A DNA stretch of 64,000 nt from Undaria pinnatifida (GCA_012845835.1 JABAKD010000004.1:12463022-12527021); one strand, 5' to 3'; shown: positions 11,420 through 22,464, counted from the first letter of the stretch. Program-made: numbers and translations. The notes: generated by a model from the letters alone, not told the origin.

Positions 11420-11905
11420 CCGAATACCAAAACATCCAAATATGATTGCTGTGCCAAACCTAAATATCCCAAAAACAACCAGTCAATGTGTCACCGCAAA
11501 TAAATTGCTCCCAATAATTTAATCAAGCAAAATTCAACACTGAAATCCAGATAAATATTTATCTTCATCATCCAATACTCTCAAAAACAACCGATATGTT
11601 CCTCCCAAATTGTTACACCCAAGTATTTCATCAAGCGAAATATGATACTACTGAGATCAAGATAGAAAATATTAAATTTCACCATCCAATAGTAGTCAAA
11701 ATCAACCTATATTATTCCCCCAAATTAACAAACTCCTCGAATCATCCATCTAGCGAAATATAATACCAGAGTGGAGGTAAAAATATCAAAATTCATCATT
11801 CAATACCCAAAAACAAATATTATTTTTCTCCCTAATCAATACACCCACCTCTTCTTCCATCGAGCGAAAATTAATACTGAAATCGAGGTTGAAATATCAA
11901 CTTTA
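11420..11905 (+). repeat. AT-rich ~113-bp satellite, block 1
   Basis: About four degenerate units carry the markers CATCATCCAATACTC and AAAAACAACC. The second marker recurs near 11,470, 11,583, 11,698 and 11,808. Each unit also holds TCAAGCGAAAT-like and TACTGAAATC-like blocks. The block ends exactly where the 652-bp array begins. A second block of the same satellite lies at 21,080-21,345. Confidence 0.75.
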
Positions 11906-11910
11906 TTTTC

Positions 11911-14059
11911 CTCTTCACGAAAATATGCGTGTTCATTAATATCATGGTGTTCCCCCGCCCCGCGGGGGAGGGTGGGGGGGGTGGAAACTGACGGCTCACC
12001 CTCGTCCGGTTTTCCTTGCCCCCCTCTCCCTCCCCCGCTCCCTCTCCCGGCTATTGTACGCGGCTGACCTGCCCCCCTTCCCGACAGATAACCTCAACAA
12101 CCAGAAGCCCCCCCCCCGCGAAGGCACGCACACACCGGAAGATGAAGGAATCAATCCCTGCCCTTCCTTCCTTCCCTCCTCTCGCCCCCCCTCCCCCTCC
12201 CTCCGCTTTAGCCCTCCTGCTCGTGAAGCAATCGGGTGGGAGGGTGGGAGATTGCGATTGGTGTCTCCCCGTGCCACGTCTCTACCCCTATGCTCCTGCC
12301 GACGTGTTCTCCCTACTGCTACTGCTGCTTCCGTCGCTGCTGCGTGGGCGCTACTCCCTTCTTCCTCTACCGGTTGTTGTGTCCGATACTCGCTGCTGGT
12401 GTGCTGCTGGTGTGCTACGTTGTTGCTGCTGAGATCCTCCTATTTTCCGCTATTCCTTCCCCTGGAACCACCCCCCCCCCCCCTATGCTACCCGGTTCTC
12501 CGATATTTCCTCTTCGTTCCGCCAAACTCCAGACTGTTCCGACATTCTTACATTTTGGTCTCCTCTTCACGAAAATATGCGTGTTCATTAATATCATGGT
12601 GTTCCCCCGCCCCGCGGGGGAGGGTGGGGGGGGTGGAAACTGACGGCTCACCCTCGTCCGGTTTTCCTTGCCCCCCTCTCCCTCCCCCGCTCCCTCTCCC
12701 GGCTATTGTACGCGGCTGACCTGCCCCCCTTCCCGACAGATAACCTCAACAACCAGAAGCCCCCCCCCCGCGAAGGCACGCACACACCGGAAGATGAAGG
12801 AATCAATCCCTGCCCTTCCTTCCTTCCCTCCTCTCGCCCCCCCTCCCCCTCCCTCCGCTTTAGCCCTCCTGCTCGTGAAGCAATCGGGTGGGAGGGTGGG
12901 AGATTGCGATTGGTGTCTCCCCGTGCCACGTCTCTACCCCTATGCTCCTGCCGACGTGTTCTCCCTACTGCTACTGCTGCTTCCGTCGCTGCTGCGTGGG
13001 CGCTACTCCCTTCTTCCTCTACCGGTTGTTGTGTCCGATACTCGCTGCTGGTGTGCTGCTGGTGTGCTACGTTGTTGCTGCTGAGATCCTCCTATTTTCC
13101 GCTATTCCTTCCCCTGGAACCACCCCCCCCCCCCCTATGCTACCCGGTTCTCCGATATTTCCTCTTCGTTCCGCCAAACTCCAGACTGTTCCGACATTCT
13201 TACATTTTGGTCTCCTCTTCACGAAAATATGCGTGTTCATTAATATCATGGTGTTCCCCCGCCCCGCGGGGGAGGGTGGGGGGGGTGGAAACTGACGGCT
13301 CACCCTCGTCCGGTTTTCCTTGCCCCCCTCTCCCTCCCCCGCTCCCTCTCCCGGCTATTGTACGCGGCTGACCTGCCCCCCTTCCCGACAGATAACCTCA
13401 ACAACCAGAAGCCCCCCCCCCGCGAAGGCACGCACACACCGGAAGATGAAGGAATCAATCCCTGCCCTTCCTTCCTTCCCTCCTCTCGCCCCCCCTCCCC
13501 CTCCCTCCGCTTTAGCCCTCCTGCTCGTGAAGCAATCGGGTGGGAGGGTGGGAGATTGCGATTGGTGTCTCCCCGTGCCACGTCTCTACCCCTATGCTCC
13601 TGCCGACGTGTTCTCCCTACTGCTACTGCTGCTTCCGTCGCTGCTGCGTGGGCGCTACTCCCTTCTTCCTCTACCGGTTGTTGTGTCCGATACTCGCTGC
13701 TGGTGTGCTGCTGGTGTGCTACGTTGTTGCTGCTGAGATCCTCCTATTTTCCGCTATTCCTTCCCCTGGAACCACCCCCCCCCCCCCTATGCTACCCGGT
13801 TCTCCGATATTTCCTCTTCGTTCCGCCAAACTCCAGACTGTTCCGACATTCTTACATTTTGGTCTCCTCTTCACGAAAATATGCGTGTTCATTAATATCA
13901 TGGTGTTCCCCCGCCCCGCGGGGGAGGGTGGGGGGGGTGGAAACTGACGGCTCACCCTCGTCCGGTTTTCCTTGCCCCCCTCTCCCTCCCCCGCTCCCTC
14001 TCCCGGCTATTGTACGCGGCTGACCTGCCCCCCTTCCCGACAGATAACCTCAACAACCA
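11911..14059 (+). repeat. 652-bp tandem repeat array, 3.3 copies
   Basis: Units start at 11911, 12563, 13215 and 13867 (CTCTTCACGAAAATATG). The first three are full length and I noticed no differences between them; the fourth breaks off near 14,059 at CAACAACCAGA. The unit is CT-rich, with two runs of C and one run of G. It ends with the GACATTCTTACAT segment also found at 11,163 and 21,066. All long open frames across it are products of composition and repetition. The lack of divergence implies very recent amplification or an assembly effect. Confidence 0.95.
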
Positions 14060-15400
14060 GAGGCCCATTCGGAAGCCGCGTTCTACGCCCGCGCCTACGC
14101 TATTCTACCCTCGCCCCCGCCCCCCCCCCCCCCCATCTCGTCCCTTGCCCCGGTTATCTGCCGGGCGCTCCTGACCTCCCTACCGATATCCTTGACACCC
14201 AAAGGGGGTATTCCATATTCGATCTCACGTACCCCATGAATGCCTGCGCCGCCAACCTTCTTTCTATCTTGATCACCCACGGCTATGTTCCCATCTCCGC
14301 CAGCCTTGTCGCTCCCCCTATCCTTCGGGAGTGCAGCGCGAATTCCTCTGGAACCAGCTCTCCCACTGCCCCCTTCCCTTGCTTCTTCCATCTCCTCCCC
14401 ACTCTCTCCAGCCCGCTCCTTAAGCAAATTATCGCTTGCCCTTTCGTCCATACCTTCCATCATCGCCCGCTACTGTATGTCATCGGCGGGGCGTTCCCCC
14501 CCCCCCGGAACCGTCCTCGCGTAGTAGCCTACTAGCTCCGCCATCAGATCCACTACGTTCCCTTCCCCCCCCCCCCCGACCCCCCCCAGATCCTTTAGTT
14601 CTCACGGCTACCGCGCCTTGTCTCCCCTGGTCTCCCTTCCCCCCCCTTGAAACGGACCTCCACCGTATCCGCGGCTTCCTTCCCTCCCGGTCCCAGCTGC
14701 ACCCCTTTCTCGGAGAAAGCCACATCCCCCCGACTCAAGCAGTTAACCTCATGCACCTTTCCTCTTCCTCCGCGAATACTTCCGAGGCCTTCAGCAGCAG
14801 CTGATACGTCAGTGCCAGCTCGATCCCCACGATCCTCCCCCCTACCCCCCACGCGCCGATACTCTCCTCCAACACTCTGATCATCTCCCACGTCAGCGGC
14901 CTCCTTACCCGTGCCTGGTTCCTCGCCTCCGCATGCGCCCTCCTGATTCCTTTCTTCACTCCCTGAATCCTGAAGTGCTGCAGCGGCAGAGACAGCCGCC
15001 CCACTGCTCGTGATAAAGTTAACCGCCACTCATTTGCATTCTCCTCCTACACCCCTCCCCCCCGCCCCGCTTGCCCCCGCCGGTTACCCTCTTCGCCCCC
15101 CCCCCCCCCCCCCCTTTCTCCCTCCCCCAGCCCTCCCTCGCACCCCCCCATCCATGTATAGGGGCGCCATGTCCAGCCCCGCCCGCGTTGCTTTGAACTC
15201 CGGTACTGGTAGAGGCCCGGCCTCTTCCGCCGTCGGCCACGTGTTCGCCCTCCGCTTCATCCTCAGCGCTTGCGTCCCCACCTCTTCCCCCAACTCCGCT
15301 AGGTCCATCTTGAACCGCGTCACGAACCGTCCCTCCTCTCCCCCCTTTCTCTCGCCCATTCAAATGCAGCTTGCTCAGCTGCAGAAGCCACGGCACCCTT
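14060..15400 (-). mobile_element. Tyrosine-recombinase element remnant (Crypton/DIRS-like)
   Basis: The minus strand holds a degraded tyrosine recombinase gene. Its 3' end abuts the broken fourth copy of the 652-bp array. No RT or RNase H of a DIRS element is seen beside it, so a Crypton-like element is the simpler reading. Termini are not defined. Confidence 0.6.
14200..15010 (-). pseudogene. Tyrosine recombinase (YR) pseudogene
   Basis: Read on the minus strand, the N-terminal side has KKGIRRAHAEA and VRRPLTWEMIRVLEES, followed by IVGIELALTYQLLLKASEVFA (about 14,760-14,880). This is the box I region, where the catalytic Arg of LLRASE reads Lys. After two frameshifts (about 14,762 and 14,640) come WTKGQAIICLRSGL, EEFALHSRRIGGAT (the H-x-x-R box, near 14,320) and FMGYVRSNM (the presumed nucleophile Tyr, near 14,225). 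One in-frame TAG lies between the last two blocks. The family cuts and rejoins DNA during transposon integration. The copy is dead, but the family assignment is firm because three boxes appear in the right order and spacing. Confidence 0.75.
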
Positions 15401-16600
15401 CCCAACGCCCACCCCACCTTCCCCAAGCCCACTCCTATATTTATCCACATCTCTCCCCCCACACCAGCCACGACCCCCAACCGTCGATCTCCTTTCATCT
15501 GCGTCTTCCCCCTGTCTTCCCCAGGCGCTCCATAGCACCCCTCCACAAAAGGGGCACCTCCCGTTCTGCCTTATGCAGCTCGTGCGCGGTTCCGTTGCTG
15601 CGCTCTTTCCCTCCTCTCTCCCAAATGGCTCCCTTTCCACGCCTCACCCCTTCGGCCCCGTTGCCGCAGGCTCACCTTCCATGAGCGTGTGCGGTCCCGT
15701 TGCCGCTTACTCCCCTCCTTTCTCCGCCCTTTCCCCGTCCGGGCCGTTCTCTCTCGTCGCCCCTCAGCCCCCTTTTCTTTGCCTCGTCGTTCCCCGTTCT
15801 GTGTGACCCCTCTGCCGCGTTCTCCCTCGTCTGGTCGTGTACGTCCCAGTTTCCGCACCCCCCCCTCGTCCCCTTCTTGCGCGGTTCGTTGTCACATTCC
15901 CCCCTTGCCGTGTCGTGTACGGCCCCGTTGCCGCGTCCCCACCACCCCCTGGTCGTGTACGGCCACACTGCCGCACACCTCTTCCCCCTTCCTTCCCAAC
16001 GCCCACCCCACCTTCCCCAAGCCCACTCCTATATTTATCCACATCTCTCCCCCCACACCAGCCACGACCCCCAACCGTCGATCTCCTTTCATCTGCGTCT
16101 TGCCCCTGTCTTCCCCAGGCGCTCCATAGCGCCCCTCCACAATAGGGGCACCTCCCGTTCTGCCTTATGCGTGCGCGGTTCCGTTGCTGCGCTCTTTCCC
16201 TCCTCTCTCCCAAATGGCTCCCTTTCCACGCCTCACCCCTTCGGCCCCGTTGCCGCAGGCTCACCTTCCATGAGCGTGTGCGGTCCCGTTGCCGCTCACT
16301 CCCCTCCTTTCTCTTTGCGCGACCCCTTTCTCCGCCCTTTCCCCGTCCGGGCCGTTCTCTCTCGTCGCCCCTCAGCCCCCTTTTCTTTGCCTCGTCGTTC
16401 CCCGTTCTGTGTGGCCCCTCTGCCGCGTTCTCCCCTCGTCTGGTCGTGTACGTCCCAGTTTCCGCACCCCCCCCCTCGTCCCCTTCTTGCGGGGTTCGTT
16501 GTCACATTCCCCCCCTGCCGTGTCGTGTACGGCCCTGTTGCCCCGTCCCCGCCCCCCCCTGGTCGTGTACGGCCACACTGCCGCACACCTCTTCCCCCTC
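15400..16600 (+). repeat. ~0.6-kb direct duplication
   Basis: The block from CCCAACGCCCACCCC (15,401) to GGCCACACTGCCGCACACC (about 15,980) is repeated from 15,995 to about 16,590. Offsets range from 589 to 610 bp because of small indels (for example extra sequence near 16,312). It spans the transition from the recombinase remnant to the hairpin array. Confidence 0.85.
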
Positions 16601-19530
16601 CTTGCGCGGCCCCTTGCCGCGTCCCCCCCCCTCGACCCGGTCGTGTACGGCCCGGCTGCCGCCCCCCCCTTCCTAGTTTACGCGGCCCCGTTTCCGCGTT
16701 CCTTCCCCCGCTTGGTCGTGTACAGGCCGTTGCCGCACCCCCCCACACACCCCCTTTGTTTGCGCGGCCCCTTTGCCGTGCCCCCCCCCCCCCGCCTGGT
16801 CGTGCATGACCCCGTTGTCGCACGCCTCTTCCCCCTTCTTGCGCGGCCCCATTGCCGCATCCCACCCCCGACAAGCTCGTGTACGGCCCCGTTGCCGCGC
16901 ACCTCCCCCACTTCTTGCGCATCTCCGTTGCCACGCCCGTTGACCAGGTCGTGAACGGCCCCGTTGCCGCATGTATCCCCCCCTTTCTTGCGCGGCCCCG
17001 TTGTCACGTCCTACCCCCGACAAGGTCGTGTATGGCCCCGCTGCCTCACACCTCTCCCTCCTTTTTGCGCGGCCCCGTTGCTGCGTCCCCTCCGTGACCA
17101 GGTCGTGCTCCCCCCCCCCGGCAAAGTCGTGCACGACCCCGTTGCCCCCCCCTCTCCCCCCCCCCCCCTCCTGTTTGCGCGGTCCCCTTTCCGCGCCCCC
17201 CCCCAAGCCTGGTTGTGTACAGCCCCGTTACCGCACCCCCACCCCCCCTTCATTTGTGCGGCCTCCTTGCCGCATTATCTCCCGTGCCTGGTCGTCTACG
17301 ACCCCGTTGTTGCACCCCCCTTCCCCCCCACGATGCCACGTTCACGCCCCCGGGCGGCTTATTCGTGTACGACCCTGTTGCAGCCCCTACCCCCCCCCCC
17401 CCGCCCCCCCCCCCTTCTTTGCGCGGCCCCGTTGCCCCCCCCCCCCCCCCCCCCATCCTGGTGAAGTACGGCCACGCTGCCGCACACCTTTCACCCCTTC
17501 TTGGGCGGCCCCGCCGCCGCGTCCCAACCCCGACCAGGTCGTGTACAGTCCCGTTGCCGCCCCTTCCCCCCCCCCCTAGTTTACGCGGCCCCGTTTCCGC
17601 GTTCCTTGCCCCGTTTTGTCGTGTACGGCCCGTTGCCCACCCCCCCCCCCCGCCTTTTGCTCGGCCCCGTTGCCGTGTCCCCACCCTACCTGCTCGTGCG
17701 TGACCCCGTTGTCGCACGCCTTCCCCTTTCTTGCACGGCACCGTTGCCGCATCCCACCCCCGACAAGGTCGTGTACGGCCCCGTTGCCGCATCCCACCCC
17801 GGACAAGGTCGTGTACAGCCCTGTTGCCGCACACCCCCCCTTTCTTGTGCGGCCCCGTAGCCGCGCCCCCCGACCAGGTCGTGAACGGCCCCGTTGCCGC
17901 ATCCCACCCCGGACAAGGTCGTGTACGGCCCCGTTGCCGCACACCCCCCCTTTCTTGCACGGCCCCGTTGCCGCATCCCACCCCCGACAACGTCGTGAAC
18001 GGCTCCGTTGCCGCACACTCCCCCTTTCTTGCGCGGCCCCGTAGCCACGCCCCCCGGCCAGGTCGTGAACGGCCCCGTTGCCGCATCCCACCCCGGACGA
18101 GGTCGTGTACGGCCCCGTTGCCGCACACCCCCCCTTTCTTGCACGGCCCCGTTGCTGCATCCCACCCCCGACAAGGTCGTGAACGGCCCTGTTGCCGCGC
18201 ACCCCCCCTTTCTTGCGCGGCCCCGTGGCCGCGCCCCCCCGACCAAGTCGTGAACGGCCCCGTTGCCGCATCCCACCCCCGACAAGGTCGTGTACGGCCC
18301 CGTTGCCGCACACCCCCCCTTTCTTGCGCGGCCCCGTAGCCGCGCCCCCCGACCAGGTCGTGAACGGCCCTGTTGCCGCATTTCACCCCGGACAAGGTCG
18401 TGTACGGCCTCGTTGCCGCACACCCCCCCTTTCTTGCGCGGCCCCGTAGCCGCGCCCCCCGACCAGGTCGTGAACGGCCCCGTTGCCGCCCACGCCCCCC
18501 CCCCCTTTTTTTCCCGCGCGGCCCCGTTGCCGCGTTCCCCCTCCCCATGGTCGTGTACGGCCCCATCGCCGCCCACTCCCACCCCCTTTCATTTCGCGGC
18601 CCCGTTGCCGCGTTTCCCCCGGCCTGAACGTGCGCGACCCCTTTGTCGCGCACCCCCCGTTTGTTTGAGCCCGGGGCCTCACCGCCGTCGCTCTGCGCGG
18701 CCCCGTTGCCGCGTCCCCCCCCGGACTGATCGTCGTGTGCAGCCCCGTTGCTGCACACGCACCCCCCCTTTATTTGCGCGGCCCCGTTGCCGCGCTTCCC
18801 CCAGGCCGGGTCGTGTACGGTCCCGTTACCGCACACCACCCCCCAAACGTTTTGCGTGGCCCCTTTGCCTCGCACCCCCATTTGCTAAAACCCGCGGCCT
18901 GGCCGCCGTCGCCCTGCGCGGCCCCGTCGCCACGTTCGTTCCCTACCTGATTGTGTGCGGCCCCGTTGCCGCACACACCCCCGTTTTCTTTGCGCGGCCC
19001 CGTTTCCGTGCTTACCCCCGGCCGGGTCGTGTACGGTCTCGTTGCCGTACACGCCCCCCCCCCCCCTTTTCACGGCCCTTTCTCCGCGCACCCCCCCGTT
19101 TATTTGAGCTCGCGGCCTGGCCGCCGTCGCTCCCCCCTTTTCCCAGTTCGGTACTTCTTATTCGCGGCCTTCCCGCCCCGATACCCCTAGCTTCTCCTTC
19201 CTCTTCCTGTCCGGTTCTTTCCCCGTACCCTCCTTCCCCCCTTCCTCTTGCGCGCCCTATCCCCCGTGTTCTTTTATCCCCTTGGTCACCTACTGTCTTT
19301 CCCTTTCCTTTCCGTATTTTTCTTCCTGTTTCTGTTCCCCTTTGGTTTTCCCCTCTGTTGTTCCCCTAAAATTCTTCGCGCGCTTTACGTCAATATGTGG
19401 TTGCTCTGCGCGGCTCCGTCGCCACGTTCCTTCCCGACCTGGTTGTGTGCGGCCCCGTTGCCGCACACCCCCCCCTCTTTCCTTTTCGCGGCCCCGCTGC
19501 CCCGTCCCCCCCCGGCCGGATCGTGAACTC
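15580..19530 (+). repeat. C-rich array of CCCGTT-loop hairpins
   Basis: This is about 4 kb of imperfect tandem repeats, with dozens of copies of a small inverted repeat spaced roughly 30-60 bp. Two forms alternate: GTGTACGGC + CCCGTT + GCCGCAC, and GCGCGGC + CCCGTT + GCCGCGC. Perfect examples are 18,953-18,976 and 18,735-18,758 (9-bp stems), 18,630-18,653 (9-bp stem, loop CCCTTT) and 18,326-18,345 (7-bp stem, loop CCCGTA). Linkers are C-runs and TTTCTTGCG. Very long open frames on both strands (up to 543 codons at 17,250-18,881 minus) come from the lack of stop triplets. Function is unknown. Confidence 0.9.
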
Positions 19531-20765
19531 TATCCTGCTCGCCCCGTCCTTCCTAGATTCATTGCCTCAACTCGCCACCCCTCCCCCCCCCGCGCCGTTG
19601 ATCTCCTGTTTTGAAAATGTCTACTTGTACGCATGTATATATTCGTGCCCCCCCCCCAGCGACCCCCCTCCTCCCCGCCCGTTGCCACCCGCCTCATCCG
19701 TTCCGTAGCAGTCACACTTTACACCGCTATTAATAGTCTGACCAGTATATGAAGTGGTATCGTAATCTCCGAGAAATAGCAATTAGGGTTAGTAGTAGAG
19801 TGCAGTATAGCAGCATCAGCAGCAGTAGTAGTGTAGTAGTACTACTAGTACTGGTAGTAGTAGTCGTAATAGTACTAGCGGTTGTAGTGATAGTAGCATC
19901 CTAGTAGTATTAACACTGCAAGGCCAGAATATTAACAGTACTATGCTCAGGCTGTAGACTAGTGCCGTTAGTGGTTAGTACGCGTAGCGGCTGTGGTGAT
20001 ATCGTGGAGCTCGTTCCAGTGAAGGTAAATGTCACCGCGTCACTGCTGCGGTAAATATTAAATACAATCGCCTGGCTTTCCATGTTATATGATTACGTTC
20101 CTATATTTGTTTTCCGTGGTGTTTTCCGTCCTATACCGCACCCCACTGGCATGATATACCAGAGTAGTGCACGGTCTATAATAATATCAAGACCTCGACT
20201 AGCTATTAATAGCAGCCAATCCAACACACAGTCCTGCGGATAAATATCAAATTGCCGAGGGTCCTTCCCCGGCCTCTGTCTTATACGAACTCCCCCTAAT
20301 CGGAAATGTATTTGGCTCCCTTTCACGTTTTGGGTTTTCTCTAGTGGCTTTTGATGTAATGCATGGCTTCAGGGAACAGATCGCTGCGCTACCCATACAC
20401 TCGGGACTCGCCTAACTGTTTGTTCTCGGTATGCGTCATGGTGTCGCAAACATGTCCTTACTCTTGAATCTCTGCGTTAACCTGCTCGTTCGGCATCCCT
20501 ATACGACCACGCTTGTACAACATTCCTTCTTGTTTCTTCTCTTCTCATCCACAGCAGTCCATACAACACGCGCTCACCACGATGTGTGCTGTTCTTGGGT
20601 AGCTTGTGATCGATGACACTACTATTAATACTGTTTTACCTGCTGTATCCCTGTTCTCCTATGCTCCTGTCGTACGACCTTCCTTCTAATCTGCTGACCC
20701 TCCTGTGTTGCTGCTGCTGTTTCCATTGAAGCTGCATCATCTGTCGCACTCTCCTGCCCAGAAAT
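19530..20765. other. Intergenic stretch with TAG trinucleotide tract
   Basis: A degenerate TAG/AGC trinucleotide tract lies at about 19,785-19,905 (GTAGTAGTAGTCGTAATAG-like). The rest has no recognised gene. A 77-codon frame at 20,093-20,326 (minus) is unrecognised. Confidence 0.5.
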
Positions 20766-20768
20766 GTA

Positions 20769-21079
20769 GATTGCGATTGGTGTCTCCCCGTGCCACCTCT
20801 CTACCCCTATGCTCCTGCCGACGTGTTCTCCCTACTGCTACTGCTGCTGCTGTCGCTGCTGCGTGGGCGCTACTCCCTTCTTCCTCTACCGGTTGTTGTG
20901 TCCGATACTCGCTGCTGGTGTGCTGCTGGTGTGCTACGTTGTTGCTGCTGAGATCCTCCTATTTTCCGCTATTCCTTCCCCTGGAACCACCCCCCCCCCC
21001 CCCCCCTATGCTACCCGGTTCTCCGATATTTCCTCTTCGTTCCGCCAAACTCCAGACTGTTCCGACATTCTTACATTTT
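20769..21079 (+). repeat. Second partial copy of the 652-bp module
   Basis: From GATTGCGATTGGTGTCTCC to GACATTCTTACATTTT it is almost identical to the second half of the 652-bp unit, with a longer C-run. It then passes directly into the AT-rich satellite instead of into another unit. Confidence 0.9.
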
Positions 21080-21345
21080 CATCATCCAATACTCAAAACA
21101 ACAAATATTTTTCTCCCAACTTAATTCACCCAAGTCTTCCATCAAGCGACATTTAATACCAAAATTTAGATAAAAAAATATCAAATTTCATCATTCAATA
21201 CTCAACAACCAACATTATTCCCTCCAATTAATGTTACCAAGTCTTTCAAGCCAATTTTTTATACCGAAATCAAGATAAAAAATAATACATTCCATCATCC
21301 AATACTCAAAAACAACCAATATTATTGCCTCCAATTTATATTACA
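21080..21345 (+). repeat. AT-rich ~107-bp satellite, block 2
   Basis: The marker CATCATCCAATACTC recurs at 21,080, 21,189 and 21,293. The same family as 11,420-11,905 is identified by shared blocks (AAAACAACCAATATTATT, TCAAGCGA, ACCGAAATCAAGAT). It ends a few bases before the stop codon of the copia element to the right. Confidence 0.8.
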
Positions 21346-21350
21346 AGCAG

Positions 21351-21458
21351 TTAATCGCAAGACTCCTCAAAAGACTCCGGCGGTAGTGCCTTCGTTAAGA
21401 AATCCGCGTGCTGAAAAGAAGACGTCACGTTGATGATCGAACTCTTTTTCCGCCCTAC
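21351..21458 (-). pseudogene. pol: copia 2 pol, C-terminal end (3' half of split gene)
   Basis: Read on the minus strand, the frame gives VGRKKSSIINV, then FQHADFLTKALP and a stop at 21,351-21,353. This is the canonical end of copia RNase H (the QHADxLTKALP motif). It is the continuation of the fragment at 29,470-30,840: removing the 8-kb transposon and one TA restores the frame exactly at the junction of LREL and VGRK. It is therefore separated from the rest of pol only by that insertion. Confidence 0.9.
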
Positions 21459-21460
21459 TA
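21459..21460. other. TA target-site duplication, left
   Basis: This TA, together with the TA at 29,468-29,469, flanks the terminal inverted repeats. The copia reading frame keeps one TA (codon CTA, Leu) at the rejoined site, so TA is a true 2-bp duplication. Confidence 0.85.
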
Positions 21461-21480
21461 CGAGCTGGGCCAGCCTAAAA
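21461..21480 (+). repeat. Terminal inverted repeat, left
   Basis: The 20-bp sequence CGAGCTGGGCCAGCCTAAAA matches the right end in inverted orientation without mismatch. Identity stops right after the AAAA. Confidence 0.95.
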
Positions 21481-21795
21481 ACGGATAATCAATCCGAAGG
21501 TCGTATCTCGTGACCCACTGCAAAGTAGACAGAACTAAAGACACCGCTGTAATCGGCCAATCATCGTGCCTAGGCAGCGACACGTGGCCACGTGCTTGGG
21601 CGTCATTCAACAAAATGATCAGGGGGTCTGAAAGGATACTTGTATTTAAAGTGTTATAAATGGGCTCTTGAAATCGTTTTATGCGGCGGAATAACGCGTA
21701 CCTGGTACGTTTTTTTTTTGCTCCAAGCTGTCAGCTGCAGCCTGCAGAACTCTGCTGCTAGTGGACACCCTGCGAGTCGCACCACTCGTGACGAC

Positions 21796-22140
21796 ATGGC
21801 GTCAAGCGCCAGTGGTGCTCCGGACTGGGAGAAGATCTCGTAGCCTAGGGTCGACTTCGATCGGAAGGTGGAGAAATGGAGTCTGATGATGAATTACACG
21901 GCAAGCTAAAAAAAACCCACCATCATCGTAAAATCATCGCATGTCAGCACTCGCGAGGAGGTGGAAGCAATGACAACTTGGTGGCAGCTGGGTTGGGAAC
22001 AGGAAAACAAGGGCAAGAAGGTCAGCCCAGTCACACAGGTCAACCCCCCCACACCTCCGGACCAATAGCAAAAGCTCAGACTCCTCGCCTACTGCAGAAC
22101 CCATAGCTACTCGTACGACTCTTCCGCAAGGCGAGTTCTA
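21796..22140 (+). pseudogene. Exon-like N-terminal segment of transposon gene
   Basis: One frame starting at ATG 21,796 reads MASSASGAPDWEKIS, stop, VDFDRKVEKWS, stop, then IIVKSSHVSTREEVEAMTTW and a Lys/Pro-rich stretch before a third stop. The content looks like real coding sequence that has collected stops. It may be the first exon of the transposase gene, with the satellite block lying in an intron before the acceptor at about 25,274. That link is inference. No known domain is recognised. Confidence 0.4.
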
Positions 22141-22149
22141 TTCCCCGCC

Positions 22150-22450
22150 GTGTGTTTTTTGTTCCATTTTGTGATCAACTTTAATTGCGCCGCATGCTGT
22201 TTGCGGCTGCTCGACGTCATCCCTGTTGTCTCGCGAAGCTTGCACTGTCTGGCAAAATGTCTTTGTGTAGCTTTGCGTCGGTACGGTAGTGGGGATCCTC
22301 GCCTACGTTTTTTGTTGCTGCTGCACTGCTGTTTTTGAATCTGTGCGAGAATGGTATCGATCGTACCGCTGTTTGTGTGATAAATCTGCGACAGCGCAAA
22401 AACGGGACTTGAGCAGACACTCTGCCGTTCGATCTCCGGCACTACTTGCA
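22150..22450 (+). repeat. ~380-bp degenerate satellite, left part
   Basis: It shares blocks with 24,250-25,170: CACTGCTGTT, AGCTTGCAC(T/C)GTC(T/C), ATGGTATCGATCGTACCGCTG versus ATGGTACCGATCCTACTGCTG, and TTTGTGTG. It lies on the other side of the HindIII-rich satellite, as if that array had grown inside the older satellite. Confidence 0.55.
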
Positions 22451-22464
22451 TTTTGCGTAGAAGC

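Noticed and set aside
11996-14023. Repeated 221-, 138- and 135-codon frames in the 652-bp units
   Set aside because: They overlap in several frames and on both strands, cross unit borders, and are identical only because the DNA units are identical.
17250-18881. A 543-codon open frame on the minus strand (and 369-codon frames on the plus strand)
   Set aside because: The hairpin array lacks stop triplets in most frames, so long frames on both strands overlap. The product would be a direct translation of the repeat with no domain.
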